From: Sanderia malayensis
Lineage: Eukaryota > Cnidaria > Scyphozoa > Semaeostomeae > Pelagiidae
Assembly (NCBI GenBank): GCA_013076295.1
Contig: RQOL01000714.1
Span: 1-64,000, forward strand
Direction: 5' to 3'
DNA: 64,000 nt
Every line of letters starts with the position of its first letter. Position 1 is the first letter of the stretch. The translations under genes and the position numbers were made by a program. The notes below the pieces were generated by a model. The model did no database searches, was not told where the DNA came from, and saw nothing but the letters and a program-made list of their open reading frames with translations. This document shows positions 11,380 to 23,515 of this stretch, in pieces.

Positions 11380-13025
11380 CTAATGACACGCAAAATAGAA
11401 AGGATTGGAGAACAGAGAGATATTACACCTGGAACATAAGGAAGAAGTTATAGTAAATGAAATCAAAGTCAACAACTCAGACTCACCAGCTTTGATGCCA
11501 GTTTCTTTATTAATTTCTCTTATCACAGTATCACCTAAAGCAAGATAACTACATAATACCAAAACAGCTCTTTTTAGCCTTGGGAGGGAGGCTCAATAGA
11601 GAGGGGGGCTTGATTCAAAATCTCAACTCAAAAAAGAAGGTTATTAGAGAAGGGGACGTAACAAGAAGAGGGGCTTTTATGGCAGCATATATATAAATAT
11701 TAGAACTATACAAGTCATATGCAAAATCTTGGAAGAAATTGTTATCAGATATTTATATTTTACATGATATAGGTCTACATCTACATCTACCAATTACTGT
11801 CATCCTCCTAAATAAAGATTCTGACAGGGGTTAAAGCCAGAATGGAGAGTAAGTGCTGGAAAAAATTTGGAAGAGTATGATTGCACTTTGAAAGTGGTGA
11901 GAGGTTTTGTGTGCAATCTTACAGAAGACAATTATAAAGAAAGATTCATGCTTACAGATATCTTCATGTGGTTCAGCAAAGCCACCTGGAAACTTCCATT
12001 TCTTCATCTGACATAACAAAAGTGTAATTAAATTTGTCTACAATATATGTAGGTTTAAGCTATGGCAGTTCAAGAAGTAAATGTCATTTCAGATATGAAA
12101 CCAAATTATGTCAAAGAAAACTGGGATATGTTTAATAATATTACAGTAGAATACCTACTTTTCCTTTGCCTTGAACAACGAGTGCTTCCTGTGTTTCTTC
12201 ATTGAGTACCATGCCTTGAGCAAAAATGATTCAAAATTCAACCATTGGTTCAAAATAATTCACATATCTCAAGACTTCATTTACAAACCTTGTCTATAAG
12301 TCTACTACCTTGCAAAAAGCAAAGCTAGTATAGATACAATTGCAACATTGCTATAAGATCATACTTGTCAGCACCTGTCAGTACTTGTCAAATGACTTCG
12401 AATACTTACCTCATACACCAACAGTGTGAAAAGCATTTTTTGGAATTTTATTTTCTTCATCTTCTGGCAGCCATTTCGTCATCATTATGTAATAATTTAT
12501 TGCATGATGGCAGCTGAAGCCTGACGAACTCTATCGCCCAAAGGTATTTTAATGGTATTTTCACAAATATTCCTCTCATTCCATCTACCTTCCAGATAAA
12601 TTGAGGTATTCTAGGAAGATGAAACAAAAATAAGCTGGAACAAAAATAAGACTTAACAAAGCAACAAATAAATACAGGAATGAACGAATAATGTATAAAT
12701 AGAATAGGAAATGAATCAGAGGAAAGGAAGAAATGAAAAAAGTTGCAAAAAGAAATTATTTCACCTGATAAACTTCCAGCAAATTCGTCTTTATCTTCAT
12801 TTTCTGCAACAACTCCAAGATCTAATATTAAACTTACTTATGCTACACTGGTCTCGAAAAGGCAACAAAATGTTCCGTTTGTAGGTGTGAAGGTCCTTTT
12901 CTTCTCACACGTACAATGACACTTTTTCATGGTTAAGGTAGATACCTCTGATATTCAAAATTGTAGTTGTAGCCATACAAGGACGAAATACGGCAGCAAT
13001 ATCGCTGCAGCGGCCGTCTTGTTGA
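11380..13025 (-). pseudogene. NUDT6-like: NUDT6-like Nudix gene fragment, copy A
   Basis: Minus-strand exons in order: 12410-12610, 12159-12214, 11956-12007 and 11487-11534, joined by GT-AG introns in compatible phases. They encode, in human NUDT6 order, the IPLKY...VGV segment, NEETQEALVVQGKGK, the KWKFPGGFAEPHEDI block and a Nudix tail REINKETGI. The family hydrolyses nucleoside-diphosphate-linked substrates; NUDT6 lies antisense to FGF2 in vertebrates. Lesions: a 2-nt insertion near the start of exon 12410-12610, a TGA at 12411-12413 directly before the splice, and Lys in place of the first of the paired catalytic Glu (REUxEExGU). The C-terminal exons of the family are not seen. Two related blocks lie at 18735-21690 and 56095-59095. 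Copy A is the most diverged of the three. Confidence 0.7.
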
Positions 13026-13029
13026 CATA

Positions 13030-14200
13030 TCCTGATATTCGATGCAATTGTCATCTTCCTTGCCAATGCAATATTCATCGTAATTATCATGTTCATTGGC
13101 ATCCACATACTGAAAGTAATTGTCATCTTCAATGTCAACCTCATATTCATCGTGATTTTCATTCTCATTGTTATCAAAATACTCGACGCAGTTTTCATCA
13201 TCTTGCTCAATGCCATATTCATCGTGATATTAGTTTTCTTCATTGTCAGCTTCATTTTCGACGCAATTGTCACTTTCATTCTCAATCTCGTATTCATCGT
13301 AATATTCATCTTCATTGTCATCCACAAACACGACGTAATTGTCATCTTCAATGTCAATCTCATATTCATCCTGATATTCATCTTCGTTGTCGTCCACATA
13401 CTCGACGCACTTGTTAGTTTCATTGTTAATGTCAATCTCATCGTAATAATCATCTTCATTGTCATCCACATACTCGACGCAGGTGTCATTTTCATTGTCA
13501 ATTTAAATCTCGTCGTAATGCTCTTCTTCAAAGTCAGCCTCAGATTCGATGCAATTGTCAACTTCATTGTAAATCTCATATTTATCATAATAATCACCTT
13601 CATTGTCAACCTCATACTTTACGCAGTCGTCATCTTCTTCCTGAAATGCCATATTCATCGTATTATTTTTTCTCTTCAATGTCAGCCTCAATTTAGACGC
13701 AATTGTCACTTTCTTTCTTCATGACATATTCATCGTAATATTCAGCTTCATTGTCGTCCACATACTCAACGCAGTTGTTAGCTTCATTGATAATATCAAT
13801 CTCATCGTGATATTCATCTTCATGGTCCTGCACAAACACTACGTTATTGTCATCTTCAATGTCAATCTCATACTCCTCGTAATATTCATCTTCATTGTAG
13901 TCCACAGATTCGACGCAGTTATTAGCTTCATTGTTAACGTCAATCTCATTGTTCATCTTCATTGTCATCCAGAAACTCGACCCAGTTGTCACTTTCATTC
14001 TCAATGACATATTCATCGTAATATTCATCTTCATTATCTTCCTCAATGCCATATTCATCGTATCATTTTTCTCTTCAATGTCAGCCTCAATTTAAACGCA
14101 ATTGTTACTTTCATTCTTGATGACATATTCATTGTAATATTCATCTTCATTGTTAGCAACATCTCGGCGCAGTTGTTATCTTCATTCTCGTTCTCATCTT
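13030..14200 (-). repeat. Acidic-coding minisatellite, about 72-bp period
   Basis: Imperfect tandem units built on ATTCATCTTCATTGTCATCC, spaced about 72-75 bp and often ending CGACGCA. Read on the minus strand the units give DDNEDEYYDEYEIDIED-type peptides with a recurrent NNCVE; units drift between frames, so no single frame spans the tract. It starts exactly where copy A of the NUDT6-like block stops matching copy B (about 13030). It may be the degraded repeat-rich last exon of gene V. Plus-strand frames give hydrophobic strings that I treat as shadows. Confidence 0.75.
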
Positions 14201-15450
14201 CATCTTCATTTTTCTTCGATATATTGGTTAACTTCACGATCTTGAAACTACTCTCCAAGCAATCTCATATACTCCTCCAATTCTTGCATGCTTATTCTTT
14301 CGCTTGTTGGGTCTTGATGCATCTTTTATTCTGTCACCCATCTTTTCGTAATCCATCCCACCCACTTCTCATCATCGTTTTATAATTCGGAAATGAGTTT
14401 ACTTTCCTCTTTCGATTGTCATCTCCAAAGTCTCCTCTAATTGAACCATTGCTTAAATATTTGCGTTGGAACCACTGATGAATGTCCATTGTCATTTGGT
14501 TCTCATCAAAGTTGAACATCTAACAGATACAATCATGAATAATAATTTTTTGTGTTTACTTTTGAATGATTCTAACTGCTTTTACTTAAATTGTAAGTGA
14601 TGTTATTTGCAAAAATTATATGTGGCCTCGTAATCACTTGAAATGTGGAATGTGTCGTATACGAGGCTGCTAATGTCATGGCAACATCACCTATCCTTCA
14701 CTCTCTCCGCCATTTTGTTAATGTTATCATTTTTGGATCAAAGTTTTGCCTAACCTTACTTGTTTTATGACAACATTTGAAGAAAGTGAAACAAAATCTA
14801 TTTTTTGAACAAAGTCTTTTTTGAATGAAAATTTGTGACCATAATTCGAAATTTAGGACAGTAAAATGAGTTTAAAAAATCTTTTGAATTTTTTGCCGAA
14901 GAATCGCTAATTTTTCAAATTTCGAATGACTTGTCTCATGAATGGAGACGCATAGTTCAGAACTTCCAGTAAAATTTATTTACAATGTTATTGGAAAAGT
15001 CTGTAGTGCTCTTGTATTGTATATTTCCAGAAAGAGATATCTAATGAAGACTGGGTGCAGGCCAGGTGAAAATTCAAGTATATAAAAATAAACGGAATTT
15101 AGTATTACCCACACTGATTTATAAATATACTTATTAGTCTTTGCTAACCTTCAAAACATGTCACTTAAAGATTATTCAGATATAGACACTTCTCATTGCA
15201 GAGGGATAAAAATGGTTTGGTGAAATTGTGTCAGCAGCGACTATATTAGATTAGCTGATTTTCAGGCTCAAAATTGAAATTTATTATTCGAAGACATACC
15301 TGGTTGCTCTCTATCGACATGAAATCTTTCAAAAATTCCGTTTGAGCTGATTGGCTTTGTTGAAATTGTAGAAATTGAACGTAAATTTTCTCGCGAAATG
15401 GAAGCAAGCTATCGCAAGTTGACAATTCTTCGAATGAACTAAAGTCCACG
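13900..15450 (-). CDS. Gene V: small minus-strand gene with acidic tail
   Basis: Proposed exon 1 ends at 15300 with SIESNQ and a CAG|GTATGT donor in phase 0. Its only in-frame ATG is at 15320, though the frame is open further upstream (...DSLLPFREKIY...QSAQTEF). Exon 2 starts after a TTAG acceptor at 14519 with MFNFDENQMTMDIHQWFQRK, also phase 0, and reads to TGA near 14336. Further frames follow (TSERISMQELEEYMRLLGE at about 14240-14300) before the acidic repeat tract, so a third exon is likely but its splice sites are unclear. A TGACGTAA lies 186 bp upstream of the ATG, with TTTATAAAAGAC between. Product unknown. The exon 1 region is duplicated at 16600-16790 and at 60457-60568. Confidence 0.4.
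14525..15295 (-). other. Putative first intron of gene V
   Basis: No coding signal of its own. Parts of it (for example GGCTGCTAATGTCATG at 14667) recur at about 16187, which shows that the first-exon copy at 16.6 kb was duplicated together with intron sequence. Confidence 0.35.
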
Positions 15451-15469
15451 AAATATTCAGCCTAACGTC

Positions 15470-15513
15470 TTTTATAAACAATGTTGCGCTTTGTTATTAC
15501 GATTGTGACGTAA
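15470..15513 (-). promoter_or_regulatory. CRE plus TATA promoter of gene V
   Basis: On the minus strand TTACGTCACAATCGTAAT is followed within about 35 bp by TTTATAAAAGAC, a good TATA box, and then by exon 1. The same cassette, base for base over long runs, stands at 60457-60510 on the plus strand and in a diverged form at 16740-16789. Confidence 0.5.
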
Positions 15514-16600
15514 TCTTAATTAGGTGGTAACAGGGTGCTCAGTTAGGGTCACAGAGGAAAAAGAATAAATTTGAATGCTCTAAAGTTGTTGTTTTTAAGA
15601 AAAATCTTGTTTCCTTGAGCTTGATTTCTGACTTTTGAATAATTAAAAAGCTACATCTTGGCCGTTGTTCATTATCAATTCTCATTCATTTTTGGCAGAA
15701 ATGGCAATCTCAACTGAGCAGTTAAGTGGAGGTATCCCCCCAAAATATTTCAACTACTTTTGAAAACCAGTGTGTTTTTCTTATTTATTCGAGCTCATAT
15801 TTTTGCCAGTGCTTTGATAGAAACCCTCAACTAAGGGAGACCCCTTGTTGGGATCTAATGAAGGCACTCCAGCCTCGTGCAACAAAGATTTTATAATTTG
15901 ATGCTGATAAGAAAGCCTTTCCAAATTGAAAAAATCAATAAGCAGTAACATGTAGCAAAAGTTATCCACTTGTCTTTCATTACTTTTCTGTTTTTAAATA
16001 AGAAACCTCCGTGCTGCAAAGTATACGCAAATCAACACGTGTTAACCACTGCCATGAACTGGAATGCCAGGTAACAGAAAAACATTTTAAAAAGACAATA
16101 ATACATTGAGTATTTTTACAAATATTATCTCAACATTTTTCGGCGCTTTATTTCATTGCACTGCTATGAGTGTTGTCAGATAAAGGCTGCTAATGTCATG
16201 TTAACTTCGCCAACCATTACCTCCTTTCTCCTCCCTCCCCCTTGGGAGATGGGCTAATTTCGGCCATTTTTTCAATTAGATAATCTTCAAATGAAATGTT
16301 TTGATTGAACTAATTCTATGAGAGATGCCGGAGGATTGGTAAGCATTTTAACTTTTTGACTTGCCTTGAAGAAAACATTGTAGGTATGCTTCAATATTCA
16401 CGAATAAAGCATTATACAAAATTTAATGTCTTTTTTGAGCTTCCTCGTGACGAACTAATTTTCAAATTTCTAGTGACAATAACTTGCAATAAGCATGCAG
16501 CTCTTTCTTAGTATTTTTTCTGTTGTATATGTTCAAAAATTGAATCTTTTTCATCAAACGGGAAAGAAAACGGCAAACTTATCGAAGTTTATACAGGACT
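15514..16600. other. Intergenic between gene V and its first-exon copy
   Basis: No gene recognised. A short minus-strand frame at 15781-15969 has no supporting signal. The stretch after 16140 is a diverged copy of gene V intron sequence. Confidence 0.35.
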
Positions 16601-16790
16601 TTGAAGATCTCCGTTTGAGCTGATTCGGCTTGTTGAATATCCAGCAATTGAAGGTAAATGTTCTCACAAAATGGAAAGCAGCTATCGCAAGTTGTCAATG
16701 CTTGCAATAAACTGAAGTCCGCGAAATATTCAGCCTTAAAACGCTTTTCATAAACAATGTTGCTCTTTATGTTTACGATTGTGACGTAAG
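16600..16790 (-). pseudogene. Duplicated promoter and first exon of gene V
   Basis: Reads DFSLLQALTTCDSCFPF...QQAESAQTEIFK against gene V's DFSSFEELSTCDSLLPF...QQSQSAQTEFLK, and then hits TAA where gene V has its ATG and splice donor. TGACGTAA is retained at 16782-16789, but the TATA box is changed. It appears to be a dead tandem copy. Confidence 0.55.
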
Positions 16791-16799
16791 ATTAATTTG

Positions 16800-17203
16800 G
16801 GTGGGAGGTAGACAGTTGCACGATTGAATGGTTCATGAGCAGTGATTGATGAGCAACAGCAGCTAAATAACAACAATGATATAATGGTAATATCTGCTTG
16901 TAAATTAAATAATGAATATCCCAGAAATTCATTGTTGCTTTTTAATTCTTTTAGATTCCAAATGTAAGTTTACGATAAAAATTAAGCGTAACAATCAAAA
17001 TGCATAGAATAGGGCTATTTCTATGATGCAATATTTTATTTAGTAATCAATGGAGTAACTGGTTTTATTCTCAAATTATTTTATTGCATCAATATGGTTA
17101 CAACGCAACTTAGATATATACTCTTTCTATGATAATGAGAATGGCCTACAGGTGCAAAAAACGGAAATAGTATAATTTAAAATTAACTGTCACACAAAGA
17201 CAA
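16800..17203. other. Intergenic, nothing recognised
   Basis: AT-rich, no open frame of note, no RNA gene or repeat end seen. Confidence 0.35.
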
Positions 17204-17463
17204 TTAAGAAATCAACACTATTAATGCTATCTTGACGGGTATAGCTCTAAACAACAGACATATAGTTTTCATTTCACTTGCAATGCAAAAGATAACTTCA
17301 TGTAGCATGGCGCTTTTTTGCACTGCTTTGGTGTTCAATGCAAAAATCTTCTTTGTAATTCTTGAATCCAATTCATCAGTGTTCACATAATTCTCTACGT
17401 TTTTGTGACCAGATAGTTGTAGAAATTTAATAGGCTGTTTTGTTTTCTCTGTTGTTCTGAGCA
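17204..17463 (-). pseudogene. Possible Crypton-like tyrosine recombinase tail
   Basis: An 89-codon frame with KQPIKFLQLSGHKNVENYV, which resembles the LSGHKN-type box II region near the C-terminus of tyrosine recombinases of the Crypton class and their domesticated relatives. The catalytic Arg upstream and the final Tyr are not identifiable here. It is followed at the 5' side by a transposon terminus (17460-17520), so only a fragment remains. Alternative: chance resemblance. Confidence 0.35.
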
Positions 17464-17520
17464 AAGGTATCACCCTGAAAGGTTCTTAAGACATTGGTTT
17501 TTGTATGCGGGTGTTCACTG
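17460..17520. mobile_element. pogo-like MITE end (one terminus only)
   Basis: The right end TGCGGGTGTTCACTG followed by TA matches the terminus of the 146-bp element at 42861-43006. The matching left end is not found nearby, so this is a truncated copy. Confidence 0.45.
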
Positions 17521-18318
17521 TAAATAACCTTAGCTGTTGGTTCGTAGCAGACGATGGACTCCTCAATGTTTGATCGTAGAGAACTTGAATCTTTCCCCAT
17601 GCATAAATGGTTAGCGACGGAAGGAAACTAGTCTCTGCTTGCCGCTGATTTCAAAAGCATGCTTGAACCATCTAATGGCATTGGTACAAAAGAACCCAAA
17701 CGGCATCTGCTGGGCATTGGATTTTGAAAAACTTGCCAAGAGTAGCACGTGGTTCTGAAATGCAGTTCACGTGTTCAGATGTAAGGATCGTTGATGGAAG
17801 CCTGCAAGAAAATCAATGGCAATCTAGAGTTAGTATAATGAAGATTGTAAATAATAAAACTTTTGATCGTTTGTCCATCCTCTAAACATCCAAAGCTTAA
17901 TTTTATTACATCGTTTTGAGCTTGCTTTACGTTCTGATTGAAACCTTGAATTTAAATATGAATTTAATTGAATTGCTTTTTAGAAACGAGGCTGTAATAG
18001 CTGATTATGTTTGAGCAAGCATTACGCGTGAACCAAAATAAACACAGATGACGTCTTTTTTTTCCATTTCACATACAAACCTGCTTTGCGTGTAACTTGC
18101 ATCCATTTGCTGCACTATCATTGCTTGCATGTACGTCTAGATTTGTGTCTTGACTTGATATCTTTTACTTTTGACATTTAATGGTCTAATGCCGTTAGTG
18201 TCCTGTTTCTCATAAAAAAGACGCCTCTTTGCGCATGCGCCTTTTAAGTCAAAACAGTAGCCCCACGTGCGACAAGATAACCTTGATTTGGCCGGTCGAT
18301 AAGAAACCTTTGTTTGTT
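17521..18318. other. Region upstream of the U2 gene
   Basis: No protein gene recognised. The last 80 bp before U2 should contain its snRNA promoter; CCCCACGTGCGACAAGATAA at about 18261-18280 sits at the distance expected of a proximal sequence element, but I cannot confirm it without the species consensus. Confidence 0.3.
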
Positions 18319-18500
18319 ATCGCTTCTCGGCCTTTTGGCTAAGATCAAGTGTAGTATCTGTTCTTATCAGCTTAATATCTGATATGCACCCAAGGGTGCT
18401 CAAATATTAAACTGATTTTTGGAATTGGTCTGTGGGCTTGAAGCTTGCTTCACCCAAGACACTGGTTGTCCTGGTATTGCAGTACCGCTATGGATGACCT
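18319..18500 (+). ncRNA. RNU2: U2 spliceosomal snRNA
   Basis: Starts with the near-invariant ATCGCTTCTCGGCCTTTTGG, followed by the branch-point recognition sequence GTAGTA within AGTGTAGTATCTG and the TTATCAGCTTAATATCTGAT stem IIa region. The Sm site is GATTTTTGG. A stem-loop III equivalent follows, then stem-loop IV with the conserved TGGTATTGCAGTACC loop, closed by a GGTTGTCC / GGATGACC stem that pairs with two G-U wobbles. About 182 nt, close to the 188 nt of human U2. All core elements are intact, so it may well be expressed; it could also be one of many dispersed copies. The 3' end is set by stem IV. Confidence 0.96.
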
Positions 18501-19075
18501 CATTTTCAGTTGTAAGTTAAGTTTTTCGTCTGCTTTGTGAGACTGAGACTTGTACGTGTTATGCTTCCATTTAAAGGTTCGATATAATTTAAAACGGATC
18601 GCTCTATCTGGCTTGGGATAGCATTTTCGATTAACTGGGGTCGTTTGATATGTTGTTTAAATCATGTTAGTTAGTTCCGACCAGAGAGTGATGTCACGGC
18701 AACGCTTCCGTAGATTCACGTTTTTACGTGCGAAATTCCATTCTAATCATGGAATCAAAATCATTCCCACAGACTCACCAGCTTCAATGCCAGTTTCTTC
18801 CTTAATTTCTCTCATCACAGTAGCACCTAAAGCAAAGATAACTCCATGACTACAATCATACCAAAAAAGCTCTTTTCAGCCCTGGGAGGGAGGCTCAATA
18901 GAGAGGGCGGGCTTAATTAACAATCTCAACTCAAAAAGAAGCTTATTAGAGCAGAGAACCTAATAGAAAGGGGGGTTTTTATGCCAAGATACATACATAT
19001 ATTAGAAATAAATAAGTGATATGCAAAGTCTTGCAAGAAATTTTTATCAGATATTTATGTTTCACATGATATAAG

Positions 19076-19485
19076 CAGGGCCGCATTTAAGTCAGTTGGG
19101 GCCCTGGGCCCAAAATTGATTTGGGCCCCTTGAAATATGTAAAAAAAACGTGCATAGTCCTCAGTACCCTTCACAATTTTATTGGTATACTAACAACTTG
19201 CTAACGGAAATAAAATAAAAAAAAATCATGATTACTGGCTAATGGCGTCAAAATCAGTTTATGACATCCAGCTTCAAGGTTCATGCATGAAGTAGAGGAT
19301 CACATATTGTCAAAAAATGAAGCCACTGTGTCGTTTGAAGACATTACTTCTCAATTCAAACACAAGAATAAAATCAACAACAGTTCATATGTTTTTCAAA
19401 ATTTTGCTCGGGGCCCCCTAAATCTAAGAATCTTAGGGGGCCCCTGGGCCCGGGCCCAGTTGGCCCATGGGTAAATGCGACACTG
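19076..19485. mobile_element. hAT MITE, 410 bp, 8-bp target duplication
   Basis: Ends CAGGGCCGCATTTA and TAAATGCGACACTG are inverted relatives, flanked by the perfect 8-bp duplication GATATAAG (19068-19075 and 19486-19493). Both features define the hAT superfamily. The subterminal GGGCCC-rich words are also inverted. No transposase; a 63-codon frame inside is not convincing. Absent from copies A and C, so it inserted after the B/C duplication. Confidence 0.92.
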
Positions 19486-19641
19486 GATATAAGTGAGAGG
19501 TTTTGCATGCAATCCAGGAAACAAGAATAAAGAAAGATTAATGCTTACCCGATATCTTCATTTGGTTCAGCAAAGCCACAAGGAAACTTCCATTTCTTTA
19601 TCTGACATGACATATTTTCAATTAAATTTGTCTGCAATATA

Positions 19642-20253
19642 CAGGGTGGCCCAGAAAAAAGTAAACCCTCCCCTAACAAAATATTTTGTAAAAAATATTT
19701 CTGAAGTAGCAATTTTATGAAATTCATACTTCAAGTTATTCCACTTAAGTGCGATATTTTGTGTAAGTATTGTGCTGGTAGAGCTTATTATCTCTGAGCA
19801 AATGTGCTCCCAAACTTAAGCATCCAAAAACACACTCTTTGGAAACATGTAACTTCATATTGACGCAACAAAACACGAAAAACTCAACAACTCATTCTAT
19901 CAGTCAGTCTGATAAGATTCTTTTTCTTCCCCATCCTTTTTCTATTCTTAAATTCTTTATAAAATGCTTATCTTCTACTGATATTACAGGCATTTTCCTT
20001 TACGTTAATTTTTGTTTTGTTTGCTCGCTTGACGTGATGAAATTTCAATTTCCCGCAAAAACAGCGGGTTTTTGAATGTCACGAATTTAATGCCTCATTG
20101 TGCCTGGATGGAAGCTCTAAATGTGAAGATATTTCTACACGTTAATAAACTTGAATTGAATATCATCTGGTATAAATTTGATTGAATTCATTTTTGAGAA
20201 AAAATGTCTATAAATTATTTTGTTTGGGGGTTACTTTTTTCTGGGCCACCCTG
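19642..20253. mobile_element. mariner-like element, 612 bp, non-autonomous
   Basis: TIRs CAGGGTGGCCCAGAAAAAAG with TA duplicated on each side, typical of mariner-type elements. No transposase frame survives. Copy C of the surrounding block shows the empty site (AATATATGTATGC), confirming an insertion. Confidence 0.9.
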
Positions 20254-21711
20254 TATGTATGCTAAAGCCGTAGCAGTTAAATAAATAAAATGTCATTACA
20301 GATATAAAACCAAAGTATGTGAATGAAAACTAGGCCATGTTTAATAATATTAAGTTAAAATACCTACTTTTCCTTTGTCAACAATGAGTGCTTCCTGTGT
20401 TTCTTCATTAGGTACCATGCCTTGAGCAAAAATGATTCAAAATTAAGCCATTAGTTCAAAATAATTCATATACCAAAACGTTTCATTGAAAAACTTTGTC
20501 TAGAAGTATACTACCTTGCAAAAAGCAAAGCTAATAGAGATACAATTGCAACATTGATATAAGATTACGCTAACAAACATATTTCAAATACCTACTTGGT
20601 ACATCAACAGTGTGAAAAGCTTATTGGGGAATTTTATGTTCTTTATCTTCTGGTAGCCATTCGTCATCATTATGTAATCGATTATTGCGTGATGGCAGCT
20701 GACGCCTGAAGAACTCAGGTATTGTATCGCCCAATGGTATTTTAATGGTATTGTCACAAATATTCCTCTCATCCCATCTGCCTTCCAGATATTGAGGTAT
20801 TCTAGGAAGATGAAAGAAAGATAATATGATAAAACAGTTGATAAGTAAATGTTGTTGATTACAGATTGATGAATGGATGAGCAAATGAATGGATGACTTA
20901 ACAAATCAACAAATCAATGCAGGAATGAATGAAAAATGTATGAATGGAATAGGAAATGAATTAGAGGAAAGGAAGAAATGCAAAAAGTTGAAAAAAAAAA
21001 CAAATTATTTCACCTGATAAACTTCCAGCAAATTCGTCTTCATCTTCATTGTCTGCAACAACTCCAGGATCTAATTATAAAACCACAAACACGTGTTTCT
21101 TTCCAGACCCAGCCATGTTTTTAAAACTTACTTCCACTACATTCGTCTCTAGAAGGCAAAGAAATGTTCCGTTTGTAGGTAAAAAGGTACTTCTTGTTCT
21201 TACACGTACAATGACATTTTTTCATGGTAGAGGATAGAGACCTGTGACTTTCTAAATTGTAGCCATTCAAGGACGAAATATGGCTAGAATATCGCTGCAG
21301 CGGCCGTCTTGTTGCCATATCCATTTATTATATATGATTTCTAAAAAGGATATGACTTCGTTCGGTGGCGAACTTGTTGCGTGACTCCTCTCTTCTCTTG
21401 GTTCCCGGTTCCCGCCCACTCTTCAAGGCCAATTGGGCCTAAGGACCAAATCGTTGATTGATAGAGCTACCTATCAGCGAATGTTCAAGCTACAGCTAGA
21501 AAATTTTCAAAATAAAAGTCTTGGGTATGTAATACCTAAAACATTCAGGCAGGTCTCCAGGTAGAATACTCCAGAACAGCAGGCGGAACAATTTTAACAG
21601 CCAAAGGCTACAACAATTTTCTTGTCCCTTTTTCCATTCGAGTAGAGCAGTGCAAGTGCAACCTCGCTTTGAAATTTTAATACATTTGTTGCATGAATTT
21701 TTATGCCCATC

Positions 21712-23513
21712 ATTTCATCCTCTCATCATGCTTATTTTCTGTATTAACTTTCGATTTATCAGCTTTCAGTTAGTAGTTGAACCCTTACAGGTTTGTGGTT
21801 AGCCCCTGCCACGCAAAGACATGAAAGGAAGAGACATCAACGCAAGGTATATAGGAAAGCAGGCTCCCAAAGAATAGGTGCTCGGCCCTGACTTATAATA
21901 GCAGAGGCGGATCTAGACTGGTGCAACTGGTGCAACTGCACCAGTCAGATTCTCCCAAAGGCAGTGACGTAATCGGTTAAATAATAAAGTTCACACAAAA
22001 TATAGTTGACAATAAGTGCAGATGACATTAGTTATTCGAGGTCCACACTGAATCCAATTGATATTTACACTTTCTACGGACTATGCTTATATAATTCATT
22101 GACTTATGACATTCACATAGGCTGACTGTCTGGGTCAAGCAGAGCTTCATGCCATACCATGTAGTATGGAATGCTGTAAAAGCTAGACCAGTTTCACGCA
22201 GAATGGTTGTGAAAACTTGTTGCCCGTTGTATGAGAAACACGTCACAGCTTTCTACTGCACCAGTGACCCGGGTTTTATTGTATCCAAATTTCAACATTA
22301 GCCAATGAAATGAGTTTTCACTGGTGCAAAACGTCATTTCCACTGGTGCAAAGACCAATCTACCAATGAAAATGCAGGGCTGACTGGTGCAAAACGTCAT
22401 TATTACGTATTCATCGGAATGTTGATATTTTCTGATCTAACTAAAGTCCTGAACTGCAACACACTCTTCATACGTTATTGAATAAGCAGAGACGAGTTTG
22501 CTTGCTTACAATTACCAACTAATGAAATTAACGAGAGAGCTGCTTTTGAAATGCCAGGTATTTAGCTTTTTGTATTTATTTCTGTTCTTGGGGTGACATT
22601 AAATACTATTCTAAAGTTAGTAGAACAGTCTTTGATCGGTACAAAAGTTCTTATTCTAAAGTTCTTAGTAACTACAAAGCAAGGAATAGAACCAAGCAAT
22701 GTAACGAAAGGCTCATTAGTCGAGGAAGCCTGTGTGTTGAATTTGAAGTCAACCTTTCATTAGGCGTCGTATCAGTCGTAAAATAAAGTATATTATAAAT
22801 AATCTCAACTCTCTGATACAAATATTTCACTTATTTATTATACGAAAAAGCTTCCCAACAACCACAAAATAAGAACAACAATGGAAAACAAAAGATAAAA
22901 AACGGAAGTCTCGAATTGCTTATGATGTTACTATGTATCTAGTTACATTCGAGAACCTTCTCGACAAGCAAGGCAAAAAAACAAGAAGCCAATTAAGAAA
23001 GTGCTAATCCCGGGTGGTGAACTTTTAGTGTCAAGTTTCATATACAAAGTGCCTGTTTAATTTCTTTTTAGAACAAATGGGCAAGGGAATTGTTTATACA
23101 ATGCTTGCTCGATTGCATTACTGGGCAATGAAACGATTGCTAAGAGTTTACGCTGTCTTACTGCTATAGAACTTTACTTGAACTGTCAAAGGGTGTGGCA
23201 GAGGCAATCTATGGGCGTTTAGGGCGTGGCCTTGGGGACACGCCCTAAAATCCCATAGATTGCACCAGTCAGATTTTGGCCTGGATCCGCCCCTGAATAG
23301 AGAAAGTACGAAAGCAGCCATGGTAGCGGCAACAGTGGCAAACCAGTGGGGAACAATACGTAACAACAGAGAGAGTAGCAAGAAGATTGCCATATAGAAC
23401 TGATTTCACGGTGCACCCTGAACTGGTACCTTGATTTAATAATGACTGGCATATGTTTGTATGTTGTGTGGCTTTGATATTTGGTTATGTAGCTAAATGA
23501 AAATAGTTCAACC
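21712..23513 (-). repeat. Dispersed repeat (partner of 2886-3272), interrupted
   Basis: Outer parts 21712-21896 and 23296-23513 match 3272-2886 in inverse orientation. The 1394-bp TIR element in between is absent from the partner, giving a clean empty/filled comparison. Confidence 0.75.
21902..23295. mobile_element. TIR transposon, 1394 bp, 5-bp target duplication
   Basis: Begins CAGAGGCGGATCTAG and ends CTGGATCCGCCCCTG, flanked by AATAG on both sides (21897-21901, 23296-23300); the empty site is visible near 3098. A subterminal GGGCGTGGC / CACGCCC pair and several GACTGGTGCAA words lie inside. No transposase-sized frame. Its TIR and target-site length match the element at 46942-48405, so both belong to one family. 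The CAG...CTG ends suggest hAT relatives, although hAT normally gives 8 bp. Confidence 0.85.
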
Positions 23514-23515
23514 AT

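Larger units (their letters stand above)
18735..21690 (-). pseudogene. NUDT6-like: NUDT6-like Nudix gene fragment, copy B
   Basis: Inverted duplicate of 56095-59095. Exons on the minus strand include DPGVVADNEDEDEFAGSL (about 21015-21075), the WKADGMRGIFVTIPLKY...FHTV exon (about 20600-20800), NEETQEALIVDKGK (about 20370-20425), KKWKFPCGFAEPNEDI (19549-19601) and the Nudix tail REIKEETGI (18779-18826). The catalytic REUxEExGU residues are intact here, but the WKFP exon carries one extra G before its donor compared with copy A, which shifts the frame at the join, and a Gly of the PGG is Cys. Two transposons sit in its introns. No exons downstream of the Nudix tail are present: the block stops about 45 bp past that exon, as in copy C. 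Confidence 0.7.

Noticed and set aside
13089..13724. 211-codon hydrophobic plus-strand frame with IVIFIFIV repeats (apparent membrane protein)
   Set aside because: It is the opposite-strand reading of the acidic minisatellite; GAT/GAA-rich units read backwards give Ile/Phe/Val strings.
18664..18849. Plus-strand 61-codon frame next to U2
   Set aside because: It is antisense to the Nudix exon of NUDT6-like copy B.
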